A stretch of 64,000 bases of DNA, from contig NC_089321.1 of assembly GCF_036669915.1 (NCBI RefSeq), forward strand, positions 17,503,598 through 17,567,597, written 5' to 3'. The translations under genes were made by a program, and so were the position numbers. This document shows, in pieces, positions 50,319 through 60,900 of this stretch (its first letter is position 1; each line of letters begins with the position of its first letter). Origin of the DNA: Pocillopora verrucosa (lineage: Eukaryota > Cnidaria > Anthozoa > Scleractinia > Pocilloporidae). Under the pieces are notes generated by a model, which did not search any database, was not told where the DNA came from, and was given only the letters and a program-made list of their open reading frames with translations.

Positions 50319-51194
50319 ATGTCAACGGCTTTGATCGTGGCCTTTGATATTGCCGAAATGAAAACTGTTATTTCCGTTGAAGAAAGAGCTAATCACGTTA
50401 AAAAGAAGCACTTGGATTAATCTTCCCGTTTGATTAATAATCATAATAATGATAATAAATAATAATTTATCAAACTTCTATTACGCTAACAATATGAAAT
50501 TTTCATATGCGCATTACAGTATGTTTATACATCTATACACAAGTTTAAAATAATACATGTGAAACTAAAAATACGATAAAAATCAAATAATAATTACAAT
50601 AACAGAATAAATTATTGATGTGGATTACGCTTGTGACTACTGGAGAAATCTCTGACAGTATTGCAAATGAACATGCTCCCATGAGAAAGAAACGAGTTCG
50701 TGAAAGAGATGTATGTTGCAGCCCCAACTTTGTCCTTACGATATGTGATAGCGTATAAACAAAATGCTAGGACAGCGACAAATAATTTCCCAGAGCCATA
50801 TCGAGAACGTCTCAGCTCCATGATTGTTATATAATAGAGATTCTACCGATTAAATACAATCAGAGGCACAATGACGAGGCATTAATTCTTGGTTACCTAC
50901 AACGAAAGTAAAAGCCAGCTTTTTACACACCTTATACAATGATGCTTTCTTTCCGTTAACTTAAATTTCTTCCCACAGCTTCCATCAGCACAGTGAGTAC
51001 GTTCTAGAAGAGCAAACTCAAAAGGTTTTTCTTTAATGTTGTTTAAAATTGGTTTTCATTTACATTTTTCTGTTCGTGAGGTCAAGTCTTGATAAATAAT
51101 AAGTAACCTACCAAATGAAGCATTTAAATATACAAAAAATAATTTGAAGATGAACGGTTTAAGGTTATAAAACAAGAATTTTTTTGATAAATTT
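50319..51194. other. AT-rich stretch with a possible LINE scrap
   Basis: 50629-50725 on the plus strand reads GEISDSIANEHAPMRKKRVR, a pattern seen just upstream of RT in some non-LTR elements. It is too short for a confident call. Nothing else seen. Confidence 0.25.
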
Positions 51195-51321
51195 GATGAA
51201 TAATAATTACCAAAGAAAAATGTCTTACGATATCATCAATGATGAATATATCTCAGATGAAGATTATAAACATGCTAAAACTGTTTGGAATGGATTAAAT
51301 CTTAAAATGAAAGGTGACTGT
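51195..51321 (+). mobile_element. Polinton DNA polymerase B, left piece
   Basis: One frame reads YDIINDEYISDEDYKHAKTV, then WNGLNLKMKGD, a family B (protein-primed type) polymerase segment of Polintons. It breaks off at ACTGT (51317-51321), and the same gene resumes after ACTGT at 60896-60900. The Gypsy stack lies between. Confidence 0.7.
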
Positions 51322-51475
51322 TATGCCAGCGAGGGTCCGAAATCCAAAACACCCATTTGACTTGAACAGATTATCATAGCTTTAATCACAAATCCACAGG
51401 CGTAATACATCTCCAAATCGCTAAAGAAGTGAATCTGTCAAACTAGATATACAGATGTACAGTTGGTATACAGAA

Positions 51476-51584
51476 TGTTGTAGTTTAGATAAGCAATGTA
51501 ACAGACATTTTTTATTCGAACCCCAAACATACGAAGGACATCCTCCTGCGCATGCGCCAATACATTTGTGTTGCGTAAGAAGAA
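51476..51584 (-). repeat. Partial 3' LTR of the second Gypsy
   Basis: About 107 bp nearly identical to the start of 60619-60895 (TGTTGTAGTTTAGATAAGCA to TGTTGCGTAAGAA). The remaining ~170 bp of the LTR is absent. Confidence 0.8.
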
Positions 51585-51747
51585 ACTTTTCCAAATGAGG
51601 AAGGAGAAGAACAACTATGTAAAACAAAATACGCACAACAGAACTAACGAGATTAACAAAAATTAAGCAATGTTCACGGTTCATGCAAATGTTCATGATC
51701 CTAAACTGCAACAATAACTTGGTAAGAAAGTCAGTTTTGAGTTCAGT

Positions 51748-52738
51748 TCATAGGTTCAACTTGGCAGGGGGTTTGATCACCCTGGTGGAACGACGCAGTG
51801 TAGTCTCTCTGGTCACAGGTCCTGGTGTGGTTGCCGGGCTAGGTGCCAGGGAGGTTGGTGTGGCCTGCTCGCTTGTGGGGGTGCTTTCATTAGATAGTGC
51901 GCTTGGTGGAGTGGTGCTGGTTCCGGGTTGTGGCGCTAGCGGGGGCTCTGCAGTTTCAACGTGGCTGCCATTCTGCAACGTTATGGTCTCTCCTGTAGGG
52001 TGGATGTGGCGGCGGTTACGCTGGCGGACACTGCCATTTGCCATGTCGACGAGGTGAGAGCGAGGGGTCTGCATGTTGCATTTGACAACACCTGGTTCCC
52101 ACTTGTGGCTGTGGGGATTGAAGACACGCACAGGATCTCCAGGGTGTACCGCAGGGAGAGGTTTGGATGTTTTGTCGTATTGCAACTGTTGCTTTTCCAG
52201 CCTTGCTTGGAGTTTGGAGTTGGTATCGTCATCTGCTGATAGGGAGAGGCTTGGTTTGGATATTGCTGGAAGGTTGGCTTGATAAACTCTTGAGTTCAAG
52301 AGTTCTGCTGGCGACAGAATACTGTGGTCAAGAGGAGTGCTTCGCAGGCATAGCATGGCGAGATGAGGATCTGCACCAGATTCCTTGCACTTTTGTAGAA
52401 TGTTCTTTACTGTTTGCACAGTTCTCTCGATAAAACCATTGGCCTGTGGAAAGTATGGGCTAGTGGTTGTGTGGACAAATCCATAGCTACTGCTAAACTC
52501 CTGGAATATGGTGGAAGTGAACTGAGTATCATTGCCAGTGACGAGTTTGCTTGGAATGCCATGCTCCTCAAATATGGATTTCAGGTGGGCAATTGTTGTA
52601 TCTGATCGGATGTTGCTCAACTTCCTCATTATAGGGAATTTGCTATAGTAATCAGATACTAGCAAATAGGGCGAATTGTTCCAAAAGAACAGGTCGGATC
52701 CAAGAGTGTGCCATGGTTTCTGAGGAACATCATGGGGC
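51748..52738 (-). pseudogene. pol: Integrase of the second Gypsy, N-terminus removed
   Basis: Open from 52738 to 51748. It reads VPQKPWHTLGSDLFFWNNSP (first catalytic Asp in GSD), VTGNDTQFTS (second Asp), SPYFPQANGFIERTVQTVKN (catalytic Glu), a GDPVRVFNPHSHKWEPGVV C-terminal domain and a Pro/Thr/Ser-rich tail ending RSTRVIKPPAKLNL. The H2C2 zinc-binding domain and the link to RNase H are missing, deleted at the BEL/Pao junction. DDE residues remain. Confidence 0.85.
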
Positions 52739-52857
52739 TGTCATAAATTGTGTAATTATGACGTCACAATGCTTGCGATGTACTTCTAAGTTATGAATAA
52801 AACAACACAGCTGTCTTGACCATCGCGTGATACTTCGTAGTTACAATAGTTGTAACA
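52739..52857 (+). repeat. 5' LTR of the BEL/Pao element
   Basis: 119 bp, begins TGTCATAAATTGTG, ends GTTGTAACA. The primer-binding site starts at 52858. Confidence 0.75.
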
Positions 52858-52874
52858 TTGGTGCCGTGACCAGG

Positions 52875-53258
52875 ATGACAGAGGATATAACCAAAATGAT
52901 ATCGATCCGAGGAGCCTACAAAGGACACTGTACGCAAGACTTTAAAAAAGCAGAAAAACTCATAGCTGCAAAGGATTCAGATCCCGTTGAATTAGAGGCA
53001 CTTGTGGACAGACTCACACGAAGAGCTGGGGAAATAGCGCACATGGATGCTAAAATTGTAATGGCTTTGGAGACAGAGCCAGAAATGCTAAAAGACACAG
53101 AATCAGCACTATTGTTTCAAGACAATATATCGGACTGGCAATTCCGAATCAAACGATTTCTCAAGAGTAAACAAGAAACGCCGGTGAGTCAGTTCCATAA
53201 CAGTAGTTTCAAACAAACACCAACGCCTCGAATGCACATTAATCTACCTAGCCATTAG
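52875..53258 (+). CDS. gag: BEL/Pao gag, N-terminal part
   Basis: 127 codons from the ATG directly behind the primer-binding site (MTEDITKMISIRGAYKGHCT). Helical, basic/acidic, as in BEL gag (LEALVDRLTRRAGEIAHMDA). BEL elements usually encode a single gag-pol ORF. Here the frame ends at 53258, and the zinc-knuckle and pol part continues in a different frame, so there is a frameshift at about 53240-53290 or a large internal deletion, since gag is short. Confidence 0.7.
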   Translation: MTEDITKMISIRGAYKGHCTQDFKKAEKLIAAKDSDPVELEALVDRLTRRAGEIAHMDAKIVMALETEPEMLKDTESALLFQDNISDWQFRIKRFLKSKQETPVSQFHNSSFKQTPTPRMHINLPSH

Positions 53259-53304
53259 CCAATGCTCAGCAAAAACAAAGAATTTTTAACAGAAAATCGA
53301 AAGT

Positions 53305-56065
53305 AACACGCCCATGCACTTACTGCGCGGAAACACACCGCCCAGAGAGATGCGATAAAATCGCATCAGTAGAAGAACGCAGATCTATCCTTCAACGCCA
53401 ACAAAGATGTCTAAACTGTCTTGGACTCAAACACACGAAAAGTCAATGCTACTCAAAAGGTCGTTGTATGAAATGTAAGAGAAAACACCATACTTCAATC
53501 TGCGAAGAAAAACAAGAGAATCCAAACCAAAGTTCATCATATCAGATGAAAGAAAACAGCAATTCAAACAGTAGTCAGCCACCTACACATACCACAGCAA
53601 AAAACACAACCCACATGGGAGCAACACATTCCCTTCATCCTACCAATCATATCCTGATGCAATCCGCCGTCACAAAGATACGTGGAGCCGGCAAACAATA
53701 TCGTCAAGCTCGCATCCTGTTCGATACGGGATCACAAAGAACCTTTATTACTCAAGATATGACGCACAAACTTGAATTGAAACCAACGGGAAAAGAACTC
53801 CTGGATGTAACTACTTTCGGCTCATTTCAAAGTACCAGGAAAACATATGATATTGTCTCATTCTCGATATCGACAGAAACAGAGAATATCACAATAAAAG
53901 CACTAGTAACTCCAATTATTTGCCCACCGCTATCAGTCATGGAAAAACTTAAGATACCTCCTGCATTGAAAGGACTAAAACTTGCAGATCGTCTGCAATC
54001 ACCAGAAAATCTTGACGTTGATATCATCATTGGAAACGACTATTACGGTCAGCTGATTACTGGAAAAATAATCAAAACTGAAAACGAAGCCTTGATTGCT
54101 ATAGAAAGCAAATTCGGATGGCTCCTGTCCGGACCCGTTCAAAACGAGAGCAACCACGAGAACGACTTAAACACACTGTGCCAAAGGATCGAAATAACGC
54201 CAGTACAAGAGTCAAAACTCGATAACCTATTAACCAAGTTCTGGGAAATCAGCAAGATACCAGAAGAAAGCGACAAAAACGACGATATCATAACAGACTT
54301 TCAGAAAACCATCCGATTTAACGAAGCGACCGGTAGATACAACGTAAGACTCCCATGGAAGCAAAACAAACAAGATCTACCAACAAACTTCGTTTTAAGC
54401 AAAAGACGGTTAAACAGTCTACTAAACAGCCTCAACAAGAAGGACCCAGGACTTATTGAGAAATACAACGAACAACTCCTTGAACAAGTCAATCTTGGTT
54501 TCATAGAGAAAGTGAGGAACCTCAATCTTCACGAAGGTATTTTACATTACATCCCGCACTTTCCTGTTTTTAAAACGGATAGCGCGACAACTAAGATGAG
54601 AATAGTTTATGACGCATCTGCCAGAGTGTCATCAAAAGCATTGAGTTTAAATGACTGTCTACATACAGGTCCAAATCTAATGCAGGATCTAACTGGTATC
54701 CTATTAAAGTTCAGGACCCACAGAGTTGCCTTCACGGCAGACATAGAAAACGCTTTCCTTCAAATCGAACTAAACAACCAAGACAGAGACGCTACTAGAT
54801 TCTTATGGCTAAAAGATACGAACAAATCCGTTAACAGTGCAGACAATTTGGAAGCTTACAGATTTTGCCGCGTTCTATTTGGAGCAGCTCCCTCACCCTT
54901 TCTACTAAACGCGACAATACGATATCACCTTAACGAAAACGATAACTGGATAATGAAAGACTTAACAGAGAACATGTATATGGACAATGTGGTCACAGGA
55001 ACTAATTGCCACGATAAAGCCTTAGAATATTATTCTTTGTCGCGAAATTATCTACAAAAAGCAGGCATGAATTTACGACAGTGGACCTCTAACTCAATCG
55101 CTTTAAATCGCAGAGCACAAGATGATAATGCACATGCAGCTCAAACAACAAAAATTCTAGGACTCACGTGGAACTCAACGAACGATACGCTATCACTTTC
55201 ACTCGAAAACATGATCAAAAAATCGGAAGCTATCACAAAACTTACTAAAAGATCCACGATCAGCTTTGCATCAAGGTTGTTTGATTCCCTGGGATATGTT
55301 GAACCCATTACAGTCAAAGCAAAGATCATGATCCAAGATCTATGGAAACAGAACTTAAGCTGGGATGAGGATGTCCCAAGCGATCATGAGAACCAATGGC
55401 TAAACTGGATCAGCGATATCAGCAATTTGACGTCGATTGAAATACCCAGACCATACTTCCTCACAGACATTTCTACACGGCAACTTCATATATTTTGCGA
55501 CAGCAGCCAACTAGCTTACGGAGCAGTGGCTTACCTAAGAGGAAAATCAGGAGCTGAAGTATACACTGCGTTCGTTATGGCTAAAACCAAAGTTGCACCT
55601 ATTAAAACACAGACCCTTCCACGACTGGAACTGTTAGCAGCACTCTTAGGAGCGCAGTTATCTGAATATCTGACCAAGACACTACAACTTACAAAAACCA
55701 AATGCGAAGTCACATACTGGAGTGATTCCCAAATAGTATTATCGTGGATATCGTCTACTAAACAATTACCACCATTTGTTAGTACACGAGTCCACAAGAT
55801 AAAAGAAATAACATCCCCGAGTACATGGCGATTTTGCCCAACATCGATGAATCCAGCCGACTTGTTGACTCGGGGACTTGATACCAAAATGTTCAACGAG
55901 AAGAAACAACTATGGTTTCAAGGGCCTCCATGGCTGAGAAACCCAGAGGACACATGGCCTCCACAACCCGAACCATCATCAATCTTCACGAGAACCGAGA
56001 GTACGAGAACCCACAATTGGCAGTTACAATTATGGCAGATATTAAAGAAAATCCCAACATACTGA
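53305..56065 (+). pseudogene. pol: BEL/Pao pol: zinc knuckles, protease, RT, RNase H
   Basis: Zinc-binding Cys/His runs at 53312-53515 (CTYCAETHRPERC, CLNCLGLKHTKSQCYSKGRC, CMKCKRKHHTSIC). Protease active site ILFDTGSQRTFI near 53720. RT at about 54550-55150 with ADIENAFLQIELNN and the MYMDNVV box, where the usual second Asp is Asn; some Pao lineages show YVDN. RNase H at about 55450-55900 with IFCDSSQLAYGAVAY and YWSDSQIVLSWISS. 865 codons are open from 53468, and a frameshift near 56050 shifts the C-terminal part to the next frame (55912-56358). Confidence 0.85.
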
Positions 56066-57716
56066 ACATCATTGAGTTAACAAAATACAGCACCCTAACA
56101 CGTGTAGTCAGAATTACTGCCCTTCTTGTCCTCTTTGCAAGAAAGTGGAAAACACCTGAAGCGTATAATGATAACATTCTCACCACAAAAGAAATGCTGG
56201 AAGCCAGAAATTTGTTACTAAAAGCAACTCAACAAATAACTTATCAAAAAGAAATATCATACCTAAAGAACGGGGATAAATTCAAAGAACCTGCCATCGT
56301 ACGACAACCCAACCTTTATCTTGACGATGAGGACCTACTTCGCTGTCGTGGACGGTAAAGTACACAGATCTACCCCATGATACAAAGTTTCCCATTCTCA
56401 TGCCAAAAGACAATTATTTGACTTCACTGATAGTCCAATCTATGCACAAGACGGTTATGCATGGTGGAGTTTGTGAAACATTAACTCAGCTAAGACAAAC
56501 ATATTGGATTCCACAAGGTCGACAGTTGGTTAAAAGAATCATCTCCAAGTGCACAACATGCAGAAAAATCCAAGGACCACCATCTCGATCTGTACCTACA
56601 CCACCTCTACCCAAACCGAGAGTTCTACAATCACAGGCCTTTCAATTTACTGGCATCGATTACGCAGGTCCTCTTTATGTTCGCGACCAAGGAAATCGAA
56701 CTTCATCCAAAGTTTACGTTTGTCTGTTCACTTGTGCCGCAATACGAGCCGTACACCTCGAGTTAGTAGAAGATCAGACAACCCAAGCCTTTCTTAGGGC
56801 ATTCAGAAGATTTATCAGTCGACGTGGAGTTCCTGAATGTATCATTTCTGACAACGCAAAAACCTTTAAAGCTGGAGCTCAAGAACTCCAAACGATGAAA
56901 AATCAGGTCCTCAAGCCAGATGCATCACAACAGTTCCTCGCCAACCATAACATAACATGGAAGTTCATAACAGAACGAGCCCCGTGGTGGGGAGGATTCT
57001 ACGAAAGACTTGTTGGACTAGTAAAAAGATGTCTCAAAAAAACTATAGGCAAAGCCTGTCTAAACATTATTGAACTTAACACAATACTCATTGAGGTTGA
57101 GGCAGTGTTAAACAGCCGTCCCTTGACATACCCTTACGTGGATATTAACGATGCCTCTCCTTTGACCCCATCACGTTTCTTATGTGGACAGCGTCTTCTG
57201 GCATTACCAGACACAAGAGTTAGCGTCCAAGAATCAGATCCAGACTATATTCTGCCTGATGTTTCTACAAAAGAGCTAACAAAGAGAGCAAAATATCATG
57301 AGAAAACGATACAGGCTTTCTGGACACGTTGGCAAAAGGAGTATCTGACAAGTCTACGTGAATATAACGCTCATCAAAGGAAAGTGTCAAACAACACCAC
57401 AGTTTCTATAGGAGACGTTGTTCTCATACATGATAATATGCCACGTAATCAGTGGAAAATAGGTGTCGTTACTGATTTACATAAAGGGAAAGACGGATTA
57501 GTCAGATCTGTATCTTTAAGAATAAGTTCTGGTAATACACTGTTAAGACCTATAGAGAAACTTTACCCATTGGAGTTATCCAGCGAGAACAATACACAAA
57601 GTATTGAAAAGGAAGACAAAGAAGCTATAACCGATAAACAACGCCCCCCAGTACGACTTGCCGCTCAGAAAGCAATTCACAGAATCCGGGAACAATCAAA
57701 GGAATACTTGACCTGA
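56066..57716 (+). pseudogene. pol: BEL/Pao integrase region
   Basis: 56066-56358 (frame +1 relative to RT) carries the linker ending DEDLLRCRGR. A further shift leads to 56400-57716, 438 codons: zinc domain (MHKTVMHGGVCETL to CTTCRKIQG), core with FTGIDYAGPLYV, RGVPECIISDNAKTF and WWGGFYERLVG (the D, D, E triad), and a C-terminal domain GDVVLIHDNMPRNQWKIGVV. The integrase itself looks intact. Two frameshifts disconnect it from RT. Confidence 0.85.
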
Positions 57717-57726
57717 AAGATATTTA

Positions 57727-59292
57727 TTACGAAACTATTCTTAAATATTTCAGGTGGAGGTGCAGTTCATGGACTGATACATCAAGACCTTCGATTGTGT
57801 CGCCTGGGAGTGGGTTAATTCGAGACAGCGCGTCAGCCAGTGGAACGTTCTTTCCTGGAACATACTTAATTTCCACATCATACTTTTGAATCCTAAGCAT
57901 CATTCTTGTGATGCGTGGCGGAGAGGACGAGAGATGTTTCTTGAAAATCGCCTCTAACGGCTTATGGTCTGTCTCCACAGTGACATGTCGGCCATATGCA
58001 TAGTAGTGAAACTTCTCAAGGCCATGTACAATAGCAAGCATTTCTCTTTCAATGTTTGAATAACGGGTTTCAGTTTCAGTTAGAAGCTTGCTTCTGTATT
58101 CAATAGGGCCTTTGTCCTGAAAGAGAGTCGCACCAAGACCACGCGTGGATGCATCAACTTGGATGGTGACTGGTTTCGTACTGTCGAAGTACTGGAGTGA
58201 GCTGGTAGAAGTGACTGCCTCCTTGACCTTGTCGACGGCTGACTGGTGTTCTGGGCCCCACTGGAATTCGCTGCTCTTTGCCAGATCCCAGAGGTTAGCT
58301 GATAGGGAGGCTAGGTTGGGTACAAAACGACTGAGAAACTGTACCATGCCGAGAAAGGTTTGTAGGTCAGCAAGGCTCGCTGAAGGATCCATGTTAAGGA
58401 TCGTTTCCGTCTTCTGTGGGTCTGGTCTGAGACCGCTGTCGCTGATAATATTTCCAAAGAAGGGTATTTCAGTACACCTTATCTTGCACTTGTCTGGGTT
58501 GAAGCGGAGGCCAGTTTCGCGTGCTCGTTCCATGACAGCTCTCAGGTTAGCGTCGTGGTCACTCTGGTCACGCCCATAGATAACTATGTCGTCGGCAATA
58601 CCTGTGACACCAGGGAGATCACCGAATGCCTCGTCAACCTTCTTCTGAAAGATGTCTTGGGCACAGATGAGGCCGAACGGGAGCCTCAAGAATCTGTATC
58701 GCCCATGAGGTGAGTTGAAGGTGGTGTACAAGGAGCTCTCGTGGTCGAGTTGGATGTTCCAGTAGCCGCTGCGGGCGTCAACAATAGAGAAGTATTTGGC
58801 GTCACTTAACCTTGGTAAGACCTCATCGAGTGTTGGGGTGCAGTGGTGTGGTCACTTGATGGCACGGTGGAGGTCCTTGGGGTCGAGACACAGCCGAAGT
58901 GTGCCGTTGCTCTTTGCAACGCAGACCAATGAATTAACCCAGTCAGTGGGTTCATCCACTTTGATAATGATGCCTTGCTGGACAAGGGCATCAAGTTCCT
59001 TTTTAAGTGGTTCACGTAGTGCCTCGGGTACTCTCCGTGGGGGGTGGATGACTGGTGGAACTGTAGGATCCAGAGTAATGTGAAACTCCCCCGGAAAACA
59101 GCCAACGCCCTTAAAGCAGTCTTCATACTGGATGAGTAGCTCCTTCTCTGCATCTGCATCGCAAGAGGGTTTTGGTGTGGGCTTTGTTGCCCCTGGCGAG
59201 GTGGCAGTGGTGAGGCTGTAGTTGAGGGTGACGAGTTTCATATCTCTACAGGTAGGGAGACCCAGGATCGTTGGCCCAGTTGTGTTCACCAC
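57727..59292 (-). pseudogene. pol: Reverse transcriptase-RNase H of the second Gypsy, one nonsense mutation
   Basis: 59292-58855 holds the end of protease (TTGPTILGLPTCRDMKLV) and the RT N-part (LDALVQQGIIIKVDEPTDWV, SNGTLRLCLDP). A single TGA at 58854-58852 interrupts it. The same frame then continues through SIVDARSGYWNIQLDHES, LPFGLICAQDIFQ and the catalytic IADDIVIYG. RNase H follows with VDASTRGLGATLFQDKGP, ETDHKPLEAIF and PGKNVPLADALSR. The frame stops at 57727, where the BEL insertion and deletion cut it off. The catalytic residues of RT (ADD) and RNase H look intact. Confidence 0.85.
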
Positions 59293-59685
59293 GTGGAAAG
59301 GGTACGGCTTGGAGTGTCCGTTGTGTGATAAGTTAAGTTCGCAAGTTCCATAGTGCTGTATAGTGTGACCACCGAAAGCGGTAATTGTTGTGTTAGAAGT
59401 TCACAAACCGAGAGGTGCGCCATCTGGGCTGTACGCTGACTGTGGATACAGCTGTTTATATGTGTTGACAGGAATGACATTTCCCTCGGCTCCTGTGTCG
59501 ATTTTGCACAGTAAGGGCATAGTGCTCTGACCTGCGTCCACTTCTATCTGTAACAAGGCTTGAGTGTCCCTTTCGACAACACTGTCTATATATAAGGAGT
59601 GGAAATACAGTTGCGGGGGAATCCAGCGTGTGTGGAATATCGATACTCTGTACTGTTGGACAGTCGGTGTTGGGCTCTGTGATGT

Positions 59686-60486
59686 CTATGGCTTGTACAA
59701 CTTGTGGTCTGTGCTGTTTATCCCTGGTTTTGGCCCTTGGGCGGGAACGGCAAACGGATCTCCAGTGGCCAAACTTGCCACAGGCATCACATTTTGTTCC
59801 ATATGCTGGGCACGATCTACGGGGTGGATCGTGGAAGGTGCCACAATTTCCACACCTTTCGCCTTGGGTGCCTGTGCTGGTGGTGTGTTCATGTGTTGCG
59901 TGTTTCGGCCATGTTGCAGAGCATCGACTGTGGTGATTTGGCTACCTCTGATGTCCTGTAATTGATTACTCGTGGCTTCCTGGGTTCTTGCGATGCTCAC
60001 TGCTTTGTTAAGTGTCAGACTGGCATCATACTCGAGGAGTTTTGACTGAACGCGCGGATTGTTCGATCCGAAGATAAGAGCGTCGATAATATGTTCATCG
60101 GGGTTTGTGAACTTGCACTCGTTTACAAAAATCCGTACTTTCTTTAGGAATGAATCGACTGATTCGCCAGCTTCCTGCTTCAGGGTGCGGAGTTTGTAGC
60201 GTGCAAGCCTGAAGTTGCTTCTCGGCGCCACGAAGTCCTCGAACTTTTCCCAGTATGTGCTGAGTTTTTTCTTTTCGTCGGTTGTTAGCGACCACGTGGA
60301 AACCAGTTCGATTCCTTCTTCGCCTGACCATATTAAGAGGTAGCTGACTTGCTCTTCCTCACTTTTGTCCTTTAGCGGACCAGCGAAATAAAGCTGACAG
60401 AGGCTTTTGAACTTCTTAAGGGCTTGCGGCGCGTCGGTTGAAGACCAGTCCATTCGGGGAATCGGTAGTCCGGCGAGCGCTGCCAT
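59686..60486 (-). CDS. gag: Gag of the second Gypsy
   Basis: Retrotransposon capsid protein, open over 266 codons from MAALAGLPIPRMDWSSTDAP. The capsid-like part contains YLLIWSGEEGIELVSTW and VDSFLKKVRIFVNECKF, then LIFGSNNPRVQSKLLEYD and a Gln/Pro-rich linker. An upstream in-frame start (60573) is possible. A zinc knuckle (CGKFGHWRSVC-like) is readable in another frame near 59780, so a frameshift has occurred before it. It lies just inside the 5' LTR, as expected. Confidence 0.8.
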   Translation of the reverse strand: MAALAGLPIPRMDWSSTDAPQALKKFKSLCQLYFAGPLKDKSEEEQVSYLLIWSGEEGIELVSTWSLTTDEKKKLSTYWEKFEDFVAPRSNFRLARYKLRTLKQEAGESVDSFLKKVRIFVNECKFTNPDEHIIDALIFGSNNPRVQSKLLEYDASLTLNKAVSIARTQEATSNQLQDIRGSQITTVDALQHGRNTQHMNTPPAQAPKAKGVEIVAPSTIHPVDRAQHMEQNVMPVASLATGDPFAVPAQGPKPGINSTDHKLYKP

Positions 60487-60618
60487 GATATCTGCTTGCG
60501 ACGTAGCGTTTCGAGGCGAACGAGTGGCATGAAGAAGAAGGACGAACGGTGGGTAAACGTTGAACGAAGACAAGAAACCGACTTGGTTTCTGGATTCGTT
60601 ATCCCACTCCTGACACCA

Positions 60619-60895
60619 TGTTGTAGTTCAGATAAGCAACGTAACAGACATTTTTTATTCGAACCCCAAACATACGAAGGACATCCTCCTGCGCATGCGC
60701 CAATACATTTGTGTTGCGTAAGAAACTATGACACAGAAAAACTGGAAAACGGCAAGCAGAAAGGTAAAAACTTAGGCCTTTCCGGGCTCTAGCATCGGAC
60801 CGCGTGGTCAATAACATAACAAAACTAGCGCGCATGAGCAGAAATCCGCGACGCATACATGACGTAAAAAAGGGCGGAACACGGGTGCCGCTACA
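60619..60895 (-). repeat. 5' LTR of the second Gypsy
   Basis: 277 bp, starts TGTTGTAGTTCAG and ends GCCGCTACA, followed by ACTGT. On its inner side the minus strand has a primer-binding-like TGGTGTCAGGAGTGGG. Confidence 0.75.
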
Positions 60896-60900
60896 ACTGT

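Larger units (their letters stand above)
52739..57726 (+). mobile_element. BEL/Pao LTR retrotransposon without a 3' LTR
   Basis: The 5' LTR (52739-52857, 119 bp, TGTCATAA...GTAACA) is followed at once by a primer-binding site (TTGGTGCCGTGACCAGGA), a hallmark of BEL/Pao. Then come gag (52875), zinc knuckles (53305-53500), protease, RT, RNase H and integrase to 57716. No second LTR follows: about 10 bp after the integrase stop the sequence is already Gypsy. It is on the opposite strand to the host Gypsy. Confidence 0.85.
51322..60895 (-). mobile_element. Second Ty3/Gypsy element, inserted in a Polinton and split by BEL/Pao
   Basis: Minus orientation. The right (5') LTR is 60619-60895 (277 bp, TGTTGTAG...CTACA). 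The left (3') LTR is incomplete: 51476-51584 matches the first ~107 bp of the right LTR, preceded by 154 bp of unmatched sequence. Flanking ACTGT at 51317-51321 and 60896-60900 is the target duplication in the Polinton polymerase gene. Coding parts on the minus strand: gag (60486-59686), zinc knuckle near 59780, protease with DTGAEGNVI near 59500, RT-RNase H (59292-57727) and integrase (52738-51748). A BEL/Pao copy (from 52739) separates the last two. Confidence 0.8.

Noticed and set aside
57727..59965. Plus-strand ORFs opposite the Gypsy gag and pol
   Set aside because: Antisense shadows of clear minus-strand gag, RT and RNase H.
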